Assembly (NCBI GenBank): GCA_023512435.1
Contig: JAILZP010000001.1
Span: 124,001-188,000 of the forward strand
Length of the DNA stretch: 64,000 bases
Reading direction: 5' to 3'
DNA from: Peptococcaceae bacterium
GTDB lineage: Bacteria > Bacillota > Desulfotomaculia > Desulfotomaculales > Desulfocucumaceae
Part shown: positions 35,466-44,154 of the stretch, in pieces
How the letters are laid out: each line of letters starts with the position of its first letter
How positions within the stretch are numbered: the first letter of the stretch is position 1
The notes under the pieces: model-generated
What the model saw: only the letters and a program-made list of their open reading frames with translations
Databases searched by the model: none
What the model was told of the DNA's origin: nothing
Made by a program: the position numbers and the translations under genes

Positions 35466-36203
35466 TTAAAGCTGGTTCATCATCACATGCGCCTGGGGTA
35501 TCACCCGGACGTCCCTTAACCGCCCCGACCCCAAAGCCTGCAGTTGAAGCGCCCGGTGCGGGGAGAGGGAGCACCTACCGCCCCGGGTCACTGGCTGTAT
35601 AACCAGGGGGATCCCGGCGTCCACCGCCGCAATCAGGTCCACGGCCCTTTCAAACTCCGAAATGCTGCTCAAATCGTCCACCACTATTTTAACAAACACC
35701 CTTGTCCGGTTAGCAACGCGTAAAAAATGGAGGTGCCTGTCCCAAAGGGGGCCGCATCCGGAAGTGCCAGGCAGCTTGATGTCCATGGAAACAATATCCA
35801 CCAGCCCTATCAGCGGTGAAAGGTTTTCATGCAGGGACCCGTTGGTCTCCAGATAAACCCTTATGCCCCGCTGTTTTAATTCAGGCAGCAGCTCCCCCAG
35901 GAAATCCGCCTGGATGAGGGGCTCCCCGCCGGTAAGGCTGATCGAGTGGTGCCGGCCGAGATCGAAATTCCCCGCCGTCGTTTCAATCACGTCCCGCACG
36001 GACAGCGGGTTGGCAATCTCTATAAAAACCCTTTTCCCCGGGTCGGTCTCCACCCGGCAGGCACTGTTTTCACCGGCCCGTCCGGTATCGCAATACCGGC
36101 AGGAAAGGTTGCAACCCTCAAACCTTATAAAAATCTGGCGGCAGCCGATGTACGGCCCTTCACCCTGAACCGAGGAAAACATCTCGCGGATGAACGCCTT
36201 CAA
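35466..36203 (-). CDS. queE: 7-carboxy-7-deazaguanine synthase
   Basis: Radical SAM enzyme converting 6-carboxytetrahydropterin to 7-carboxy-7-deazaguanine. 245 aa with SVQGEGPYIGCRQIFIRFEG, the cluster motif CNLSCRYCDT (CX3CX2C), and the SAM-binding ISLTGGEPLIQ. It is one base away from the DUF366 gene and 43 bases from folE, within the queD-queC-DUF366-queE-folE order. Confidence 0.94.
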   Translation of the reverse strand: MKAFIREMFSSVQGEGPYIGCRQIFIRFEGCNLSCRYCDTGRAGENSACRVETDPGKRVFIEIANPLSVRDVIETTAGNFDLGRHHSISLTGGEPLIQADFLGELLPELKQRGIRVYLETNGSLHENLSPLIGLVDIVSMDIKLPGTSGCGPLWDRHLHFLRVANRTRVFVKIVVDDLSSISEFERAVDLIAAVDAGIPLVIQPVTRGGRCSLSPHRALQLQALGSGRLRDVRVIPQAHVMMNQL

Positions 36204-36204
36204 A

Positions 36205-36768
36205 TCAACCGACCCCTCTTACTTTGCAGCAGGCCATCCGGACCGACGACATCTCTTCTTTATACAAGGCGCAAACCTTCCGGCCAAAATCAAGGACCCG
36301 GTCATCGGCGAATCCCAGGTCGAAAAGCCCCGACGCCTTCACCGGCGTTCCCTCGGAGACTATGTTCAGGGCGGCGTGAATCATGACGGACACCGGCGAA
36401 GACGTGGCTATGGAAATGGAAAGCTTTCTGTCGCCCAGGTAGAGGTCGTCCCCCCTCCTGGTCAAATCAGGGCGGGCCAGGGCGTCCTTAATGATGGCGA
36501 TTAAAAGCCTCTGCCTCAAAACACCCGTTTCCAGCCGGTCTCCGAAGTGCTCCGCGATAAAGTGAAGCATGTCCGGCCCGAATATCACGGAACCTCCCAG
36601 CACGTCCTCCATGTCCACCATCTCTGGAGGATCGACCCGGCAGGGCCCCCTGAAACACACTATGCTGTCCCCCTGAAGGCCGAAGTTTCTGTATGCCCAG
36701 AGGGAAGACAGCTGGCGGCCGGTGTAAGTTATTGTTTTCTCGTGAGTGTAGGCGTGCAATCTCATCAC
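36205..36768 (-). CDS. DUF366 family protein inside the queuosine operon
   Basis: 187 aa, matching the DUF366 family as I know it. Noted segments are TYTGRQLSSLWAYRNFGLQG, DSIVCFRGPCRV, GPDMLHFIAEHFGD, and DDLYLGDRKLSISIATSSPV followed by a conserved His region (VMIHAALNI). The last part recalls the GRK...H core of biotin/lipoate-ligase folds; this is only an impression. It is packed between queC and queE, so a role in 7-deazaguanine metabolism is likely by context. No QueF (preQ0 reductase) is seen in this window. Confidence 0.75.
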   Translation of the reverse strand: MMRLHAYTHEKTITYTGRQLSSLWAYRNFGLQGDSIVCFRGPCRVDPPEMVDMEDVLGGSVIFGPDMLHFIAEHFGDRLETGVLRQRLLIAIIKDALARPDLTRRGDDLYLGDRKLSISIATSSPVSVMIHAALNIVSEGTPVKASGLFDLGFADDRVLDFGRKVCALYKEEMSSVRMACCKVRGVG

Positions 36769-36786
36769 CCGGGTGATTTTTTTAAG

Positions 36787-37443
36787 TCAGGAGTCCGCCT
36801 GTTGAAGCGCCCTCAGGTACCTGCGGCAGCTTTCACAGCGCCCGCAAATCTGTTCCCCTCCGTGATAGCAGGGCCAGACGTGCCGGAGGGGCGCTCCCAG
36901 CCTCCTGCCCAGGGTTATTATTTCCACCTTGTCCAGCATCAGGGTGTAGCTCACCACCCTGACCCTTTTCAGGGTGGACAGGGAAAGGGCCTGATTGCAG
37001 GCGGCCAGATACTCCCGGCTGTTGTCGGGAAAAGTTTTTGCCTCCTCGGCATTGAACCCGGTCACAATCTGACTGCAGTCCAGAGCTTCGGCAAAGGAGG
37101 CGGCAATATTTATAAAAACCCCGTTGCGGTTGGGGACCCATACCGACCGGGCCGTCCCGGCCAATACTTCAGGCCGGTTGAAATCCTCATCCCCGGGCTC
37201 CGGGACATCGGCCCCCGGGTTTACCAGGGAGGTGGCGGTGATCTCCTTCAAAAAGGGCAACTGGACAACCCGGTGCTTCAGCTTGTAATGGGCGGCTATT
37301 TCCGCGGCCGCTTTTATTTCATTCAGGCGGGCCCGCTGTCCGTAGTCGAAGGTGAGGCACAGTTCAACCTCCCCCTCTCTCAGGGCCTGGCCCAATGAAA
37401 CCGTTGAGTCCAGTCCCCCGGACAAAAGAACGATGCTGGACAT
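36787..37443 (-). CDS. queC: 7-cyano-7-deazaguanine (preQ0) synthase
   Basis: ATP-dependent conversion of 7-carboxy-7-deazaguanine to preQ0. 218 aa with the PP-loop LLSGGLDSTVSLG, the VWVPNRNGVFINIAASFAE segment, and the C-terminal zinc site (CYHGGEQICGRCESCRRYL) with four Cys. It starts 4 bases after queD ends, so the two are tightly coupled. Confidence 0.95.
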   Translation of the reverse strand: MSSIVLLSGGLDSTVSLGQALREGEVELCLTFDYGQRARLNEIKAAAEIAAHYKLKHRVVQLPFLKEITATSLVNPGADVPEPGDEDFNRPEVLAGTARSVWVPNRNGVFINIAASFAEALDCSQIVTGFNAEEAKTFPDNSREYLAACNQALSLSTLKRVRVVSYTLMLDKVEIITLGRRLGAPLRHVWPCYHGGEQICGRCESCRRYLRALQQADS

Positions 37444-37447
37444 GCTT

Positions 37448-37837
37448 TCAGTCCTCCCGGTACAGCGCAGACGCGTCCGGTGACTCCCAGATCCTTACTG
37501 CGCCGGGTGAAACGTCAGGATTTATCTTTGCCAGGGCTTCTTTGATCTCCCGGTAGATATACGCGGCAAGGTTTTCCGCGGTGGGATTTATTTTTCCCTG
37601 CCCCCCGTTAAAACAGCCCAGTTCGTTTAGATAGCTGTGATCAAACTGACGGATTACTCCGTCAATCACTTCCTTGAGTGTTTTGAAATCAACCAGCATT
37701 CCGCAGGAATCAAGACGCCGGCCGGTTACCGCGACCTCCACGGTCCAGGTGTGCCCGTGCAGGGCGGAGCATTGACCTCCATACCCCTCCAGCCTGTGCG
37801 CGGCGGCGAATCTTCTCTTTACCGTCAGCTCAAACAA
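37448..37837 (-). CDS. queD: 6-carboxy-5,6,7,8-tetrahydropterin synthase
   Basis: Converts dihydroneopterin triphosphate to 6-carboxytetrahydropterin. From TTG 37837 (GGAGG 10 bases upstream) it is 129 aa. The zinc-binding histidines are in RFAAAHRLEG and CSALHGHTWTVEV, and the catalytic Cys lies in QCSALHGH. It is the first gene of the queuosine block; no preQ1 riboswitch is evident in the short gap above it. Confidence 0.94.
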   Translation of the reverse strand: MFELTVKRRFAAAHRLEGYGGQCSALHGHTWTVEVAVTGRRLDSCGMLVDFKTLKEVIDGVIRQFDHSYLNELGCFNGGQGKINPTAENLAAYIYREIKEALAKINPDVSPGAVRIWESPDASALYRED

Positions 37838-37924
37838 CGACCGGCACCCTCCATTCCACCGCATTGCCCATCAGTTGCCGCCCCGTGCTTCCCCAAACCC
37901 GCACTTCCCAATTCCCGCCCCGCC

Positions 37925-38137
37925 TCAATTTACCCGGTAGCCCGCCTGGTCAATCGCCCGGGCTATATCATCACGGCTTACCTCTCCCGGATCGTAGGTA
38001 ACCCTCACCAAACCCCCGGCCAGGTCAACTTCCACGCCTGACACCCCCGGCAGATTCTTCAGCGCTTTCTCCACGGCCATTTTGCAGTGATTGCAGGACA
38101 TTCCCTCCACTTTTAAATTTTCCTGGGTTATCGCCAC
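37925..38137 (-). CDS. copZ: Copper chaperone CopZ-like HMA protein
   Basis: 70-aa ferredoxin-like metal-binding domain from GTG 38137 (GAGGAGG 8 bases upstream). It carries the metal site GMSCNHCKMAVEKAL (CX2C) and ends DIARAIDQAGYRVN, typical of CopZ and of single heavy-metal domains. It hands Cu(I) or a similar soft metal to a P-type ATPase, none of which is in the window. The gap to queD holds a degenerate CCCAATTCCC-type repeat. Confidence 0.9.
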   Translation of the reverse strand: MAITQENLKVEGMSCNHCKMAVEKALKNLPGVSGVEVDLAGGLVRVTYDPGEVSRDDIARAIDQAGYRVN

Positions 38138-38227
38138 GATTTGTGCCTCCTCGAAGAATTTTTTCTTATTCTTTCCCAAATATTAAGTGATAGTATACAA
38201 CATTTTTATCACGGGAGGAATATTCAG

Positions 38228-38413
38228 GTGGCAAAAATAAACAAACCCGGCAACCGGGAAAAGCCATCAAAAAAAAATCCGGCCGGGGAAACCGGATCAG
38301 CTCCCGGTTTCAGGCGGGGCAGGGCCTTTGTTGAGGAAAACACCGGGTCCGCCACCCTGATCAACGTGGACGGCCGATGGGACCTTGACCATCCCGCCGG
38401 CCGTGATAAGTAA
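38228..38413 (+). CDS. Small basic hypothetical protein
   Basis: Possible 61-aa gene starting GTG at 38228 with GGGAGG 9 bases upstream. The N-terminal half is rich in Lys/Pro/Gly (low complexity) and the C-terminal half contains RAFVEENTGSATLINVDGRW. It is divergent from copZ. I recognise no family; the good ribosome site is the main support. Confidence 0.45.
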   Translation: MAKINKPGNREKPSKKNPAGETGSAPGFRRGRAFVEENTGSATLINVDGRWDLDHPAGRDK

Positions 38414-38510
38414 CCAGGCCCTCATGACGCCGGGAACAGTACCGATGTCCATGGCCACGTTTTTCCAAGGCCTGCGGGTACGGATTCCCGTTCCGGCTTA
38501 AAAACGGTCT

Positions 38511-39251
38511 TCATAACTCGTTTAACACCGAGCAGGGGCCGGTGGCGCACTTTCCGCACACGTCGCACAGTTCCAGGTCTGCGTAAAGGCTGTCGTTTTC
38601 CAGGCACATCCTGTAGCAGGCGCCTTTGTCCAGTCCGCTTTCCGTCAGTGCTCCGGCAGGACAGGACTTATAGCAGTAATGGCACTTTTCGGGGCAATTA
38701 TAAAAGGGGTCCCTTTCATCTTCGCCTGACGGCGTCTCCGGTTCCCAGCCGGTAACCACGGACCCAATCCTTCCCGCGCAGCCCCTTTCGGTAATCAGCA
38801 GGTGATTCCGGCCGAACCGGCCGATTCCGCAGGCAAAAGCCACATGCTTGTGCGACCAGAACGACACCAGCAGGCCGGGGTCAAAATTGTGGGTCGGCTT
38901 TTCCCAGGCGCAACTGTGGCCATCCCGGGACAGTTCCGCCGCTATTTCTTCGGCTATCCGGGCCAGCAGCCGGTTCGTTTCGATGTAAACCTCGGCCCAC
39001 AGCCTGGAAGCGTTGCGGCCGCCCCGGTTCCCTTCGGGGATGTGCTTCCGGAAGGGCAGATAGTAGGCCACCACAGACCTGGCGCCGGTTAAAATGTCTT
39101 CCGGCAGCAGGTGGCCCGGATGCACCACTTCCTTTAACCGCCTGACATACGGGTTGTTCACCCCGGTCACCCCCAGCAGGGGCTCCCTGTAATAGGGAAG
39201 TCCGGACTCTTCTATAACTCTGGTAATGGTGTTATAAATACGTTCCTTCAC
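38511..39251 (-). CDS. 4Fe-4S protein related to epoxyqueuosine reductase
   Basis: 246 aa with HLLPEDILTGARSVVAYYLP and NHLLITERGCAGRIGSVVT, as in the QueG superfamily. A C-terminal cluster region follows, with CPEKCHYCYKSCPAGALTE plus CYRMCLEN and CDVCGKCATGPC. It is ~130 aa shorter than true QueG and lacks its C-terminal repeat domain, so it probably belongs to the uncharacterised short Fe-S relatives. The GTG start follows the stop of the GGCT-like gene with no gap. Nearness to the que genes is suggestive but not proof. Confidence 0.75.
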   Translation of the reverse strand: MKERIYNTITRVIEESGLPYYREPLLGVTGVNNPYVRRLKEVVHPGHLLPEDILTGARSVVAYYLPFRKHIPEGNRGGRNASRLWAEVYIETNRLLARIAEEIAAELSRDGHSCAWEKPTHNFDPGLLVSFWSHKHVAFACGIGRFGRNHLLITERGCAGRIGSVVTGWEPETPSGEDERDPFYNCPEKCHYCYKSCPAGALTESGLDKGACYRMCLENDSLYADLELCDVCGKCATGPCSVLNEL

Positions 39252-40004
39252 TTATTTTCCTTCCTTGCGATCAATTTTCCGCCCCTGTGCCGGCAGGGAT
39301 TTTATCATCCGGATGTATTTTTGGGGAAGTCCGAAAAATTCCGCACCCCTGATCATTTTTTCAAGGTAACTCTCTGAGGGCAGGCCCCTGTTTCCGGGCA
39401 CCGACTGGTAGCACCCGGCGCAGAACAGGCCGAAGGCTGTGCGCACCGGCACCCTCACCCTTCTGTTCAGTTCCGGGGCGTTTTCTAGGCTGTCCAGGGT
39501 CTGCCAGTGGCCGGCCTGCACCCCGTACAGCACTCCCCAGACTCTGTTTTCATCCCCGGAAAACTTTATGCTGCACAGCGTTCCCCGCCATTCCTCAAGG
39601 TACTGGTCAAAGACCAGGTCAAAGCCCTCAAGGCTTCCCCGGCAGAGAAAGCGGCTGCCGGGACATCGTTTTTTATACATTTCTTCCGGGTCCAGGTCGG
39701 AACCGTAGGCAAAGTACAGCAGGCCGCCCGCCGACATCTCCCAAAGGTGGGCGGCAATCTCCCTGTCCACCGCTTCCCCCGTCTCGGGGACGGTCAGGTA
39801 TCGGCGGACCTCTTTCCTTTTGTCCGAGTCCCCGGGAAAGGTGGTTATTTTTTTCCTGTCAACCAGTCTGCCGATTAGATCATCAAGCTGTCCGGCGCTG
39901 AAGCCCGACCTTTTCAGGATCAGGTCATAGGCCGGGGCATGGTCGGCGTCCCTGATTATACCCAGAACCACCGTTTCGCTGTCAGGAAGGGTTAAAGAAT
40001 TCAT
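39252..40004 (-). CDS. Winged-helix plus gamma-glutamylcyclotransferase-like fusion protein
   Basis: 250 aa. Residues ~10-90 look like a winged-helix domain (SGFSAGQLDDLIGRLVDRKK, then basic KRKEVRRYLTVP). From ~95 on is a GGCT/AIG2-like domain with LLYFAYGSDLDPEEMYKKR, GSRFLCRGSLEGFDLVFDQY, WGVLYGVQAGHWQTLDSLE and a C-terminal helix. GGCT enzymes release 5-oxoproline from gamma-glutamyl amines. The fusion with a DNA-binding-type domain is uncommon. It is translationally coupled to the following Fe-S gene. Confidence 0.7.
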   Translation of the reverse strand: MNSLTLPDSETVVLGIIRDADHAPAYDLILKRSGFSAGQLDDLIGRLVDRKKITTFPGDSDKRKEVRRYLTVPETGEAVDREIAAHLWEMSAGGLLYFAYGSDLDPEEMYKKRCPGSRFLCRGSLEGFDLVFDQYLEEWRGTLCSIKFSGDENRVWGVLYGVQAGHWQTLDSLENAPELNRRVRVPVRTAFGLFCAGCYQSVPGNRGLPSESYLEKMIRGAEFFGLPQKYIRMIKSLPAQGRKIDRKEGK

Positions 40005-40032
40005 CTGATCCGGATAACCCCCTCGCTTAATA

Positions 40033-40722
40033 CTAAAGCCAGGACTTGAGCCTTTTCATATCTGTAATGACGATTTGCTTCTTATCCACCAGAATGGCCT
40101 TCTGCCTCCGCATGTCGCTCAGGATCCGGTTGGCCGTCTCCCTGGAGGTGCCGATCATGCTGGCCAGGTCCTGGTTGGTAAGGGACATGTCGATGGCGGT
40201 TCCCCTCCCGCAGGGCACGCCCTGCTCGGCCGCCAGGAACAGCAGGGTGCTGGCCATGCGCCGGGAGGTGTCCATGAGGGCCAGTTCATTGATTTGCTTT
40301 TGGGACATGCGCAGCCGCCTGGCCATAATTTTCAACATCCCCAGGGCTATGCCGGGATTGGCCAGGGTGATTCTTTCCATGTCCGAGTTCCTGATCAGGC
40401 CTATCTTGGAGTCTTCGACGGCCTCGGCGGTGGCCGGGTATGGCCCCCCGTCAAAGAGGATCACTTCTGCGAAAACTTCTCCCGGGTGGATAAAATGAAG
40501 GATCTGTTCCCGGCCGTCATCCGACTGCTTGGATATTTTTACCCGGCCCGTCTTCAGGAAGAATATGGCTTCCCCCGGCTCCCCCTCCACGAAAATGATC
40601 CGGCCCTTTTGATACGTCCTTTCCATGATCAGCCGGTCTATTTCAGCCAGATCACGGTCATCCAGGAAAGAAAAGAGTGGAATTTTCCTGAGATACTCCA
40701 GGTATTCGGACAGTTTTGCCAC
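40033..40722 (-). CDS. Crp/Fnr-family transcription regulator
   Basis: 229 aa. The N-terminal cyclic-nucleotide-type beta-barrel (residues ~15-125) has GEPGEAIFFLKTGRVKISKQ and FIHPGEVFAEVILF. The C-terminal HTH shows SLTNQDLASMIGTSRETANR. No N-terminal Cys cluster as in Fnr is present, so the effector is unknown. It lies upstream of the GGCT-like gene, 28 bases away, and may control that pair. Confidence 0.92.
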   Translation of the reverse strand: MAKLSEYLEYLRKIPLFSFLDDRDLAEIDRLIMERTYQKGRIIFVEGEPGEAIFFLKTGRVKISKQSDDGREQILHFIHPGEVFAEVILFDGGPYPATAEAVEDSKIGLIRNSDMERITLANPGIALGMLKIMARRLRMSQKQINELALMDTSRRMASTLLFLAAEQGVPCGRGTAIDMSLTNQDLASMIGTSRETANRILSDMRRQKAILVDKKQIVITDMKRLKSWL

Positions 40723-40800
40723 CCGCCTTTCACAGCAGCTTCAGGCTTCCAGCTTTCGCCCGCCGCTAGTCGCTGGTGGCCGGCAACCGGCAGAAAGCTG

Positions 40801-41394
40801 TCAACCGCTCCGCCTTCTCAGAAGGAAATTGACTCCCAGTCTTTCCGCCACTTCCCGGCACTTGTTCACGTCCACTCCGGGCCATTCCACCACTGACAGG
40901 GTGATGTCCGGTATGGATCCGATGCAGCTCTCCGCAAATCCAATCACCGCTTCGTAAGTTCCCCGGCCGAAAACCGGCCGGCAGATTTCAAGGTACTTCT
41001 CCTCGCTGTGGGCATTCAGGCTGACATTTATCCGGTCCACCAGTCCCTTCAGGTTTTCCGCGCTCCCCGGTCCGTGGATCAAATCGGCGTGGCCGTTGGT
41101 GTTTACTCTTACGGGCTTTCCCCACTCCCTTTTTATGTGGCCGGCTACCTCTTTAACCAGATCCATCCTGATTAACGGCTCCCCGTAGCCGCAAAATACG
41201 ATTTCACTGTACGGCCTCAAATCGCCCAGGGAACCCACCACCTCTTCCACGCCGGGCTCCCTTTCAAGCCACAGGTTGTATCCGACACCCCTGGCGGTGT
41301 ACCTTATGCAAAATTCGCAGTTGTTCGTGCAGCGGTTGGTGACGTTCAGGTAAAGCCTGTCCCCTATTTTGTATGTCACTATTAAGTCTTTCAA
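40801..41394 (-). CDS. Radical SAM protein, TatD-associated type
   Basis: 197 aa, TTG start with GGGGGAG 9 bases upstream. The cluster motif is VTNRCTNNCEFCIRY, followed by IVFCGYGEPLIRMDLV and VRVNTNGHADL. This is the short radical SAM family normally found beside or fused to TatD nucleases; no tatD is seen here. The reaction is unknown. The 40740-40800 gap below it has a degenerate CAGCTTTC-type inverted repeat. Confidence 0.8.
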   Translation of the reverse strand: MKDLIVTYKIGDRLYLNVTNRCTNNCEFCIRYTARGVGYNLWLEREPGVEEVVGSLGDLRPYSEIVFCGYGEPLIRMDLVKEVAGHIKREWGKPVRVNTNGHADLIHGPGSAENLKGLVDRINVSLNAHSEEKYLEICRPVFGRGTYEAVIGFAESCIGSIPDITLSVVEWPGVDVNKCREVAERLGVNFLLRRRSG

Positions 41395-41560
41395 GAATAT
41401 TATTCTCCCCCGCCGTTATGGCCAAGCCATTTCCCCCGGCACCTAAATTATAACACCGCAAAAGCCTTTCCGGGCAGGTAAAAAATTGACTCAACGATCA
41501 GGTCATATTCGGCAAAAGACGGAATAAATTTACGGTATAAAGTTCCTGGAGGTGCATCCC

Positions 41561-41953
41561 ATGGCTATTAAAATGCCCGCCCCAAACCGTCCCGCCCTTG
41601 ACTTGGCGGGTATTTTCAGAGGATCGGCCATAGCTGCGGCGGTGGCTTTGGCCGGATCTTTCATCCTGGGCATGGTATATCATTTCAGCGGCCTCGCGGA
41701 GTCCACCCTTCCCCTGATCACTTCCATCATCCTGCTGGCCGGAGTTTTCTCCGGCGGTTATGCGGCCGCCAGAAGGGCGGGGACCAAGGGCCTTTTCCAC
41801 GGCCTTGGGGTTGGCGCCGTTATCTTCATTTTAATCTGGATCCTGATGGGCCTTTTCCTCCCGGCCGGCGTTTCCCTTATCCCCCTGGCCCAAAAATTCC
41901 TGATCTGCCTGGTCGGGGGCGCCCTGGGAGGAATCGCGGGAATTATTCTCTAG
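41561..41953 (+). CDS. TIGR04086-type four-helix membrane protein
   Basis: 130 aa with four hydrophobic helices (GSAIAAAVALAGSFILGMVY; LITSIILLAGVFSGGYAAAR; GLGVGAVIFILIWILMGL; FLICLVGGALGGIAGIIL). This matches the small spore-former membrane family TIGR04086, of unknown function. GGAGG precedes the ATG. Confidence 0.8.
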   Translation: MAIKMPAPNRPALDLAGIFRGSAIAAAVALAGSFILGMVYHFSGLAESTLPLITSIILLAGVFSGGYAAARRAGTKGLFHGLGVGAVIFILIWILMGLFLPAGVSLIPLAQKFLICLVGGALGGIAGIIL

Positions 41954-41956
41954 CGG

Positions 41957-42021
41957 GGCTGATCTCACCTGATCAGCCTTCACTGCAAAAACCAGGGACA
42001 GGTCCGGCTCACCTGTCCCCA
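41957..42021 (+). terminator. Two tandem hairpins after the TIGR04086 gene
   Basis: GGCTGATC / GATCAGCC (6-base loop) and, ~20 bases later, GGGACAGGT / ACCTGTCCC (7-base loop) lie right after the stop codon. The flanking T content is low, so termination strength is uncertain. The remaining gap to 42176 shows no gene. Confidence 0.45.
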
Positions 42022-42176
42022 TCGGTCATTTCCACACTTTCATCAGCAGACTCCTTATAAACGATGGCAGCTTTATAAAATACACGCGCAAGTCGGACTC
42101 ACCCCTTACCCCAAATCGCTTCCGTATATATTATTCAGGGCGGGGTAAAATTGTGACAGGTTTTTATTCTTTTCCC

Positions 42177-42680
42177 TCAAAACTTGGGGAGCTTGATGGA
42201 ACTGACCATCAGTCCGGACAGCACCACCAGCAGCACGGCGGCCGCCACCCCGTGGGCACTTCCCGCCGCCAGGACCATTGCGGCCACCAGGGATCCGGCG
42301 ATGGTAATGGGGACCCCCAGGAAATAGCCGGATACATTCATTATATTAAACCTTGCCAGGCGCAGGGCGCCGCAGCTCACGAACAGCACCATAACCAGGA
42401 GGCCGGCCAAACCCAGGCTTTTAAGCCCCCAGAGGTAAGCCGTCACCGCCGGGGCAACCCCGAAGGAGACCAGGTCGGCCAGGGAATCCAGTTCTTTGCC
42501 GAACTCGGAGCTGGCGCCCATCTTTCTGGCCACCTTTCCGTCAAGCCTGTCCAGCAGCGCCGCGATCAGGATTAGTAAAGAACCGGCCGCATATTTTCCT
42601 TCAATGGTGTAAACAAGGGCAACCATGCCCACGGCCAGGTTGGCCCCGGTAAGGATATTCGGCAAAAGCTCAATTTTCAT
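42177..42680 (-). CDS. pssA: CDP-diacylglycerol-serine O-phosphatidyltransferase
   Basis: Membrane enzyme making phosphatidylserine. 167 aa with the CDP-alcohol phosphotransferase motif in order: DGKVAR at ~47, G at ~61, D-x3-D in ELDSLAD. About five membrane helices flank it. It overlaps the end of psd by 11 bases, giving the standard psd-pssA phosphatidylethanolamine operon. Confidence 0.94.
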   Translation of the reverse strand: MKIELLPNILTGANLAVGMVALVYTIEGKYAAGSLLILIAALLDRLDGKVARKMGASSEFGKELDSLADLVSFGVAPAVTAYLWGLKSLGLAGLLVMVLFVSCGALRLARFNIMNVSGYFLGVPITIAGSLVAAMVLAAGSAHGVAAAVLLVVLSGLMVSSIKLPKF

Positions 42681-43317
42681 CAGGAAACCTCCCGATTATC
42701 GTCTCGCCGCCCTTGACGCTGTCCCCGGGACCCACCAGGACATCAACATCCTCGGGCACAAATATTTCCGTGCAGCTGCCGAACTTGATCATGCCGAACA
42801 CCTGTCCCCGGTCCAGCCGCCCCCCCTCTTTGGCATAGCATACGATCCTCCGGGCTATGAACCCGGTAACCTGGCATACCAACACCCTGGCCCCGGAAGA
42901 TTCGATTCCCAGGTAATTTCTTTCATTAATCTCCGAGGCATGACTTTTAAAAGCCGGCAAAAACTTTCCCGGCACATAATCTATGTACTTGACCTCCCCG
43001 GCCACCGGGGACCTGTTTACATGAACATTGAAGATCGATAAAAAAATGCTCACCTTCTTCGCGGGGCCGCCTATAAACCTGTCCTCACGGACACTGCTGA
43101 CCGACATCACCACCCCGTCAGCCGGCGAAAGAATCGCCTTTCTGTCCCCGGGTATGGTTCTCCTGGGATTGCGGAAAAAATATACGGTAAAAAGAAATAA
43201 TAATGCCGTAACAACACTGGCCGGTTTGTAAGACCAGTAAAAAATCCCGGTTATGGCAGCCAGCACGACCAGATAGGTCCATCCCGGGCTTGCTATGGGA
43301 AAGGTCTCCCTTGTCAT
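42670..43317 (-). CDS. psd: Phosphatidylserine decarboxylase (short archaeal/firmicute type)
   Basis: Decarboxylates phosphatidylserine to phosphatidylethanolamine; pyruvoyl enzyme made by self-cleavage. From ATG 43317 (GGGGG upstream) it is 215 aa. N-terminal membrane helices are followed by the catalytic domain with LSPADGVV, FLSIFNVHVNRSPVAGEV and the cleavage site Gly-Ser in MIKFGSCTEIFVP. Its length and GSCT motif fit the short form of the enzyme. Confidence 0.93.
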   Translation of the reverse strand: MTRETFPIASPGWTYLVVLAAITGIFYWSYKPASVVTALLFLFTVYFFRNPRRTIPGDRKAILSPADGVVMSVSSVREDRFIGGPAKKVSIFLSIFNVHVNRSPVAGEVKYIDYVPGKFLPAFKSHASEINERNYLGIESSGARVLVCQVTGFIARRIVCYAKEGGRLDRGQVFGMIKFGSCTEIFVPEDVDVLVGPGDSVKGGETIIGRFPDEN

Positions 43318-43509
43318 GTTCAGCCCCCTTTTTAATTTTGCCAGATATAATTTTAACATCTTTGACAATCAATTAGAAGCTTAAATCATTGATTAAGCAC
43401 ATGATTTGCCGGCACCCCGGTAAGCCCGTCCAGCCCTTCCGGACACCCGCAGGGCATCCGGAAAAGGCATCCGGTCCCTTGCCCCGCCATTCTGCCCGGC
43501 AGGATTGAT

Positions 43510-44154
43510 TCACTCCAGCGGTTCCCGATCTTCCGATATATATTCTTTTGTCAGCGGTTCTTTTCCTCCCTCACTGGATGTGAATACTATTATGTCTTTC
43601 CCGTCCCGAATTTCGCCGGAATCACCCTTATCCTTCCTTGCCGGCAGCTCCTGTTCTTTCATTTTCTCCTCCACCAGGTTTTTAACCAGGGTGCTTACCG
43701 GCTGGAGAATCGAGGCCAGGTCGGCCTGAGTCCTGGCCCGGCTTTTTTCAGCCTCATTTGGACCAGCATCAGAATTTTTCTTCAGCACCGCGCCGATGTT
43801 GTCCATGGTGACCTGGATGCTGTTGGCCACGGTCGAAAGTATCAGCCCGAATATCTTTATCCCGTTGATCACCCGTTCAACGGTATCAGGGCCTTCCTGC
43901 CCCCTGACCATTTTTTCCTGGATATTCGCTGCCTGCTCAAGGCTCTTGTTAAGCAGATCAATTTTTCTGGCGAAATCAAGCTCAAAATTCCTGCTGTCTT
44001 CCATGCGGGCAAGAATTACAGAAAAGCGGTCAAGCAACGACAGCATGTTCTCCATCCTGGTGCTCTCCACAGCCTGCCTTTCGTAGATCTTCTCCATCTT
44101 TCCGATCAGTCTTTCTATGGACATGTTCAGGCCGCCGCCGGCAGGTTCACTCAT
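43510..44154 (-). CDS. Coiled-coil hypothetical protein A (paralogue of 44628-45263)
   Basis: 214 aa, not recognised. Residues 10-90 are strongly helical and charged (coiled-coil-like). The segment VERVINGIKIFGLILSTVAN plus SIQVTMDNIGAVLKK, and then ADLASILQPVSTLVKNLVEE, are shared in pattern with the other coiled-coil gene at 44628. The acidic tail is probably disordered. There is no signal peptide or clear membrane helix. Position beside a small helical protein and a small membrane protein suggests a shared but unknown structure. Confidence 0.7.
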   Translation of the reverse strand: MSEPAGGGLNMSIERLIGKMEKIYERQAVESTRMENMLSLLDRFSVILARMEDSRNFELDFARKIDLLNKSLEQAANIQEKMVRGQEGPDTVERVINGIKIFGLILSTVANSIQVTMDNIGAVLKKNSDAGPNEAEKSRARTQADLASILQPVSTLVKNLVEEKMKEQELPARKDKGDSGEIRDGKDIIVFTSSEGGKEPLTKEYISEDREPLE

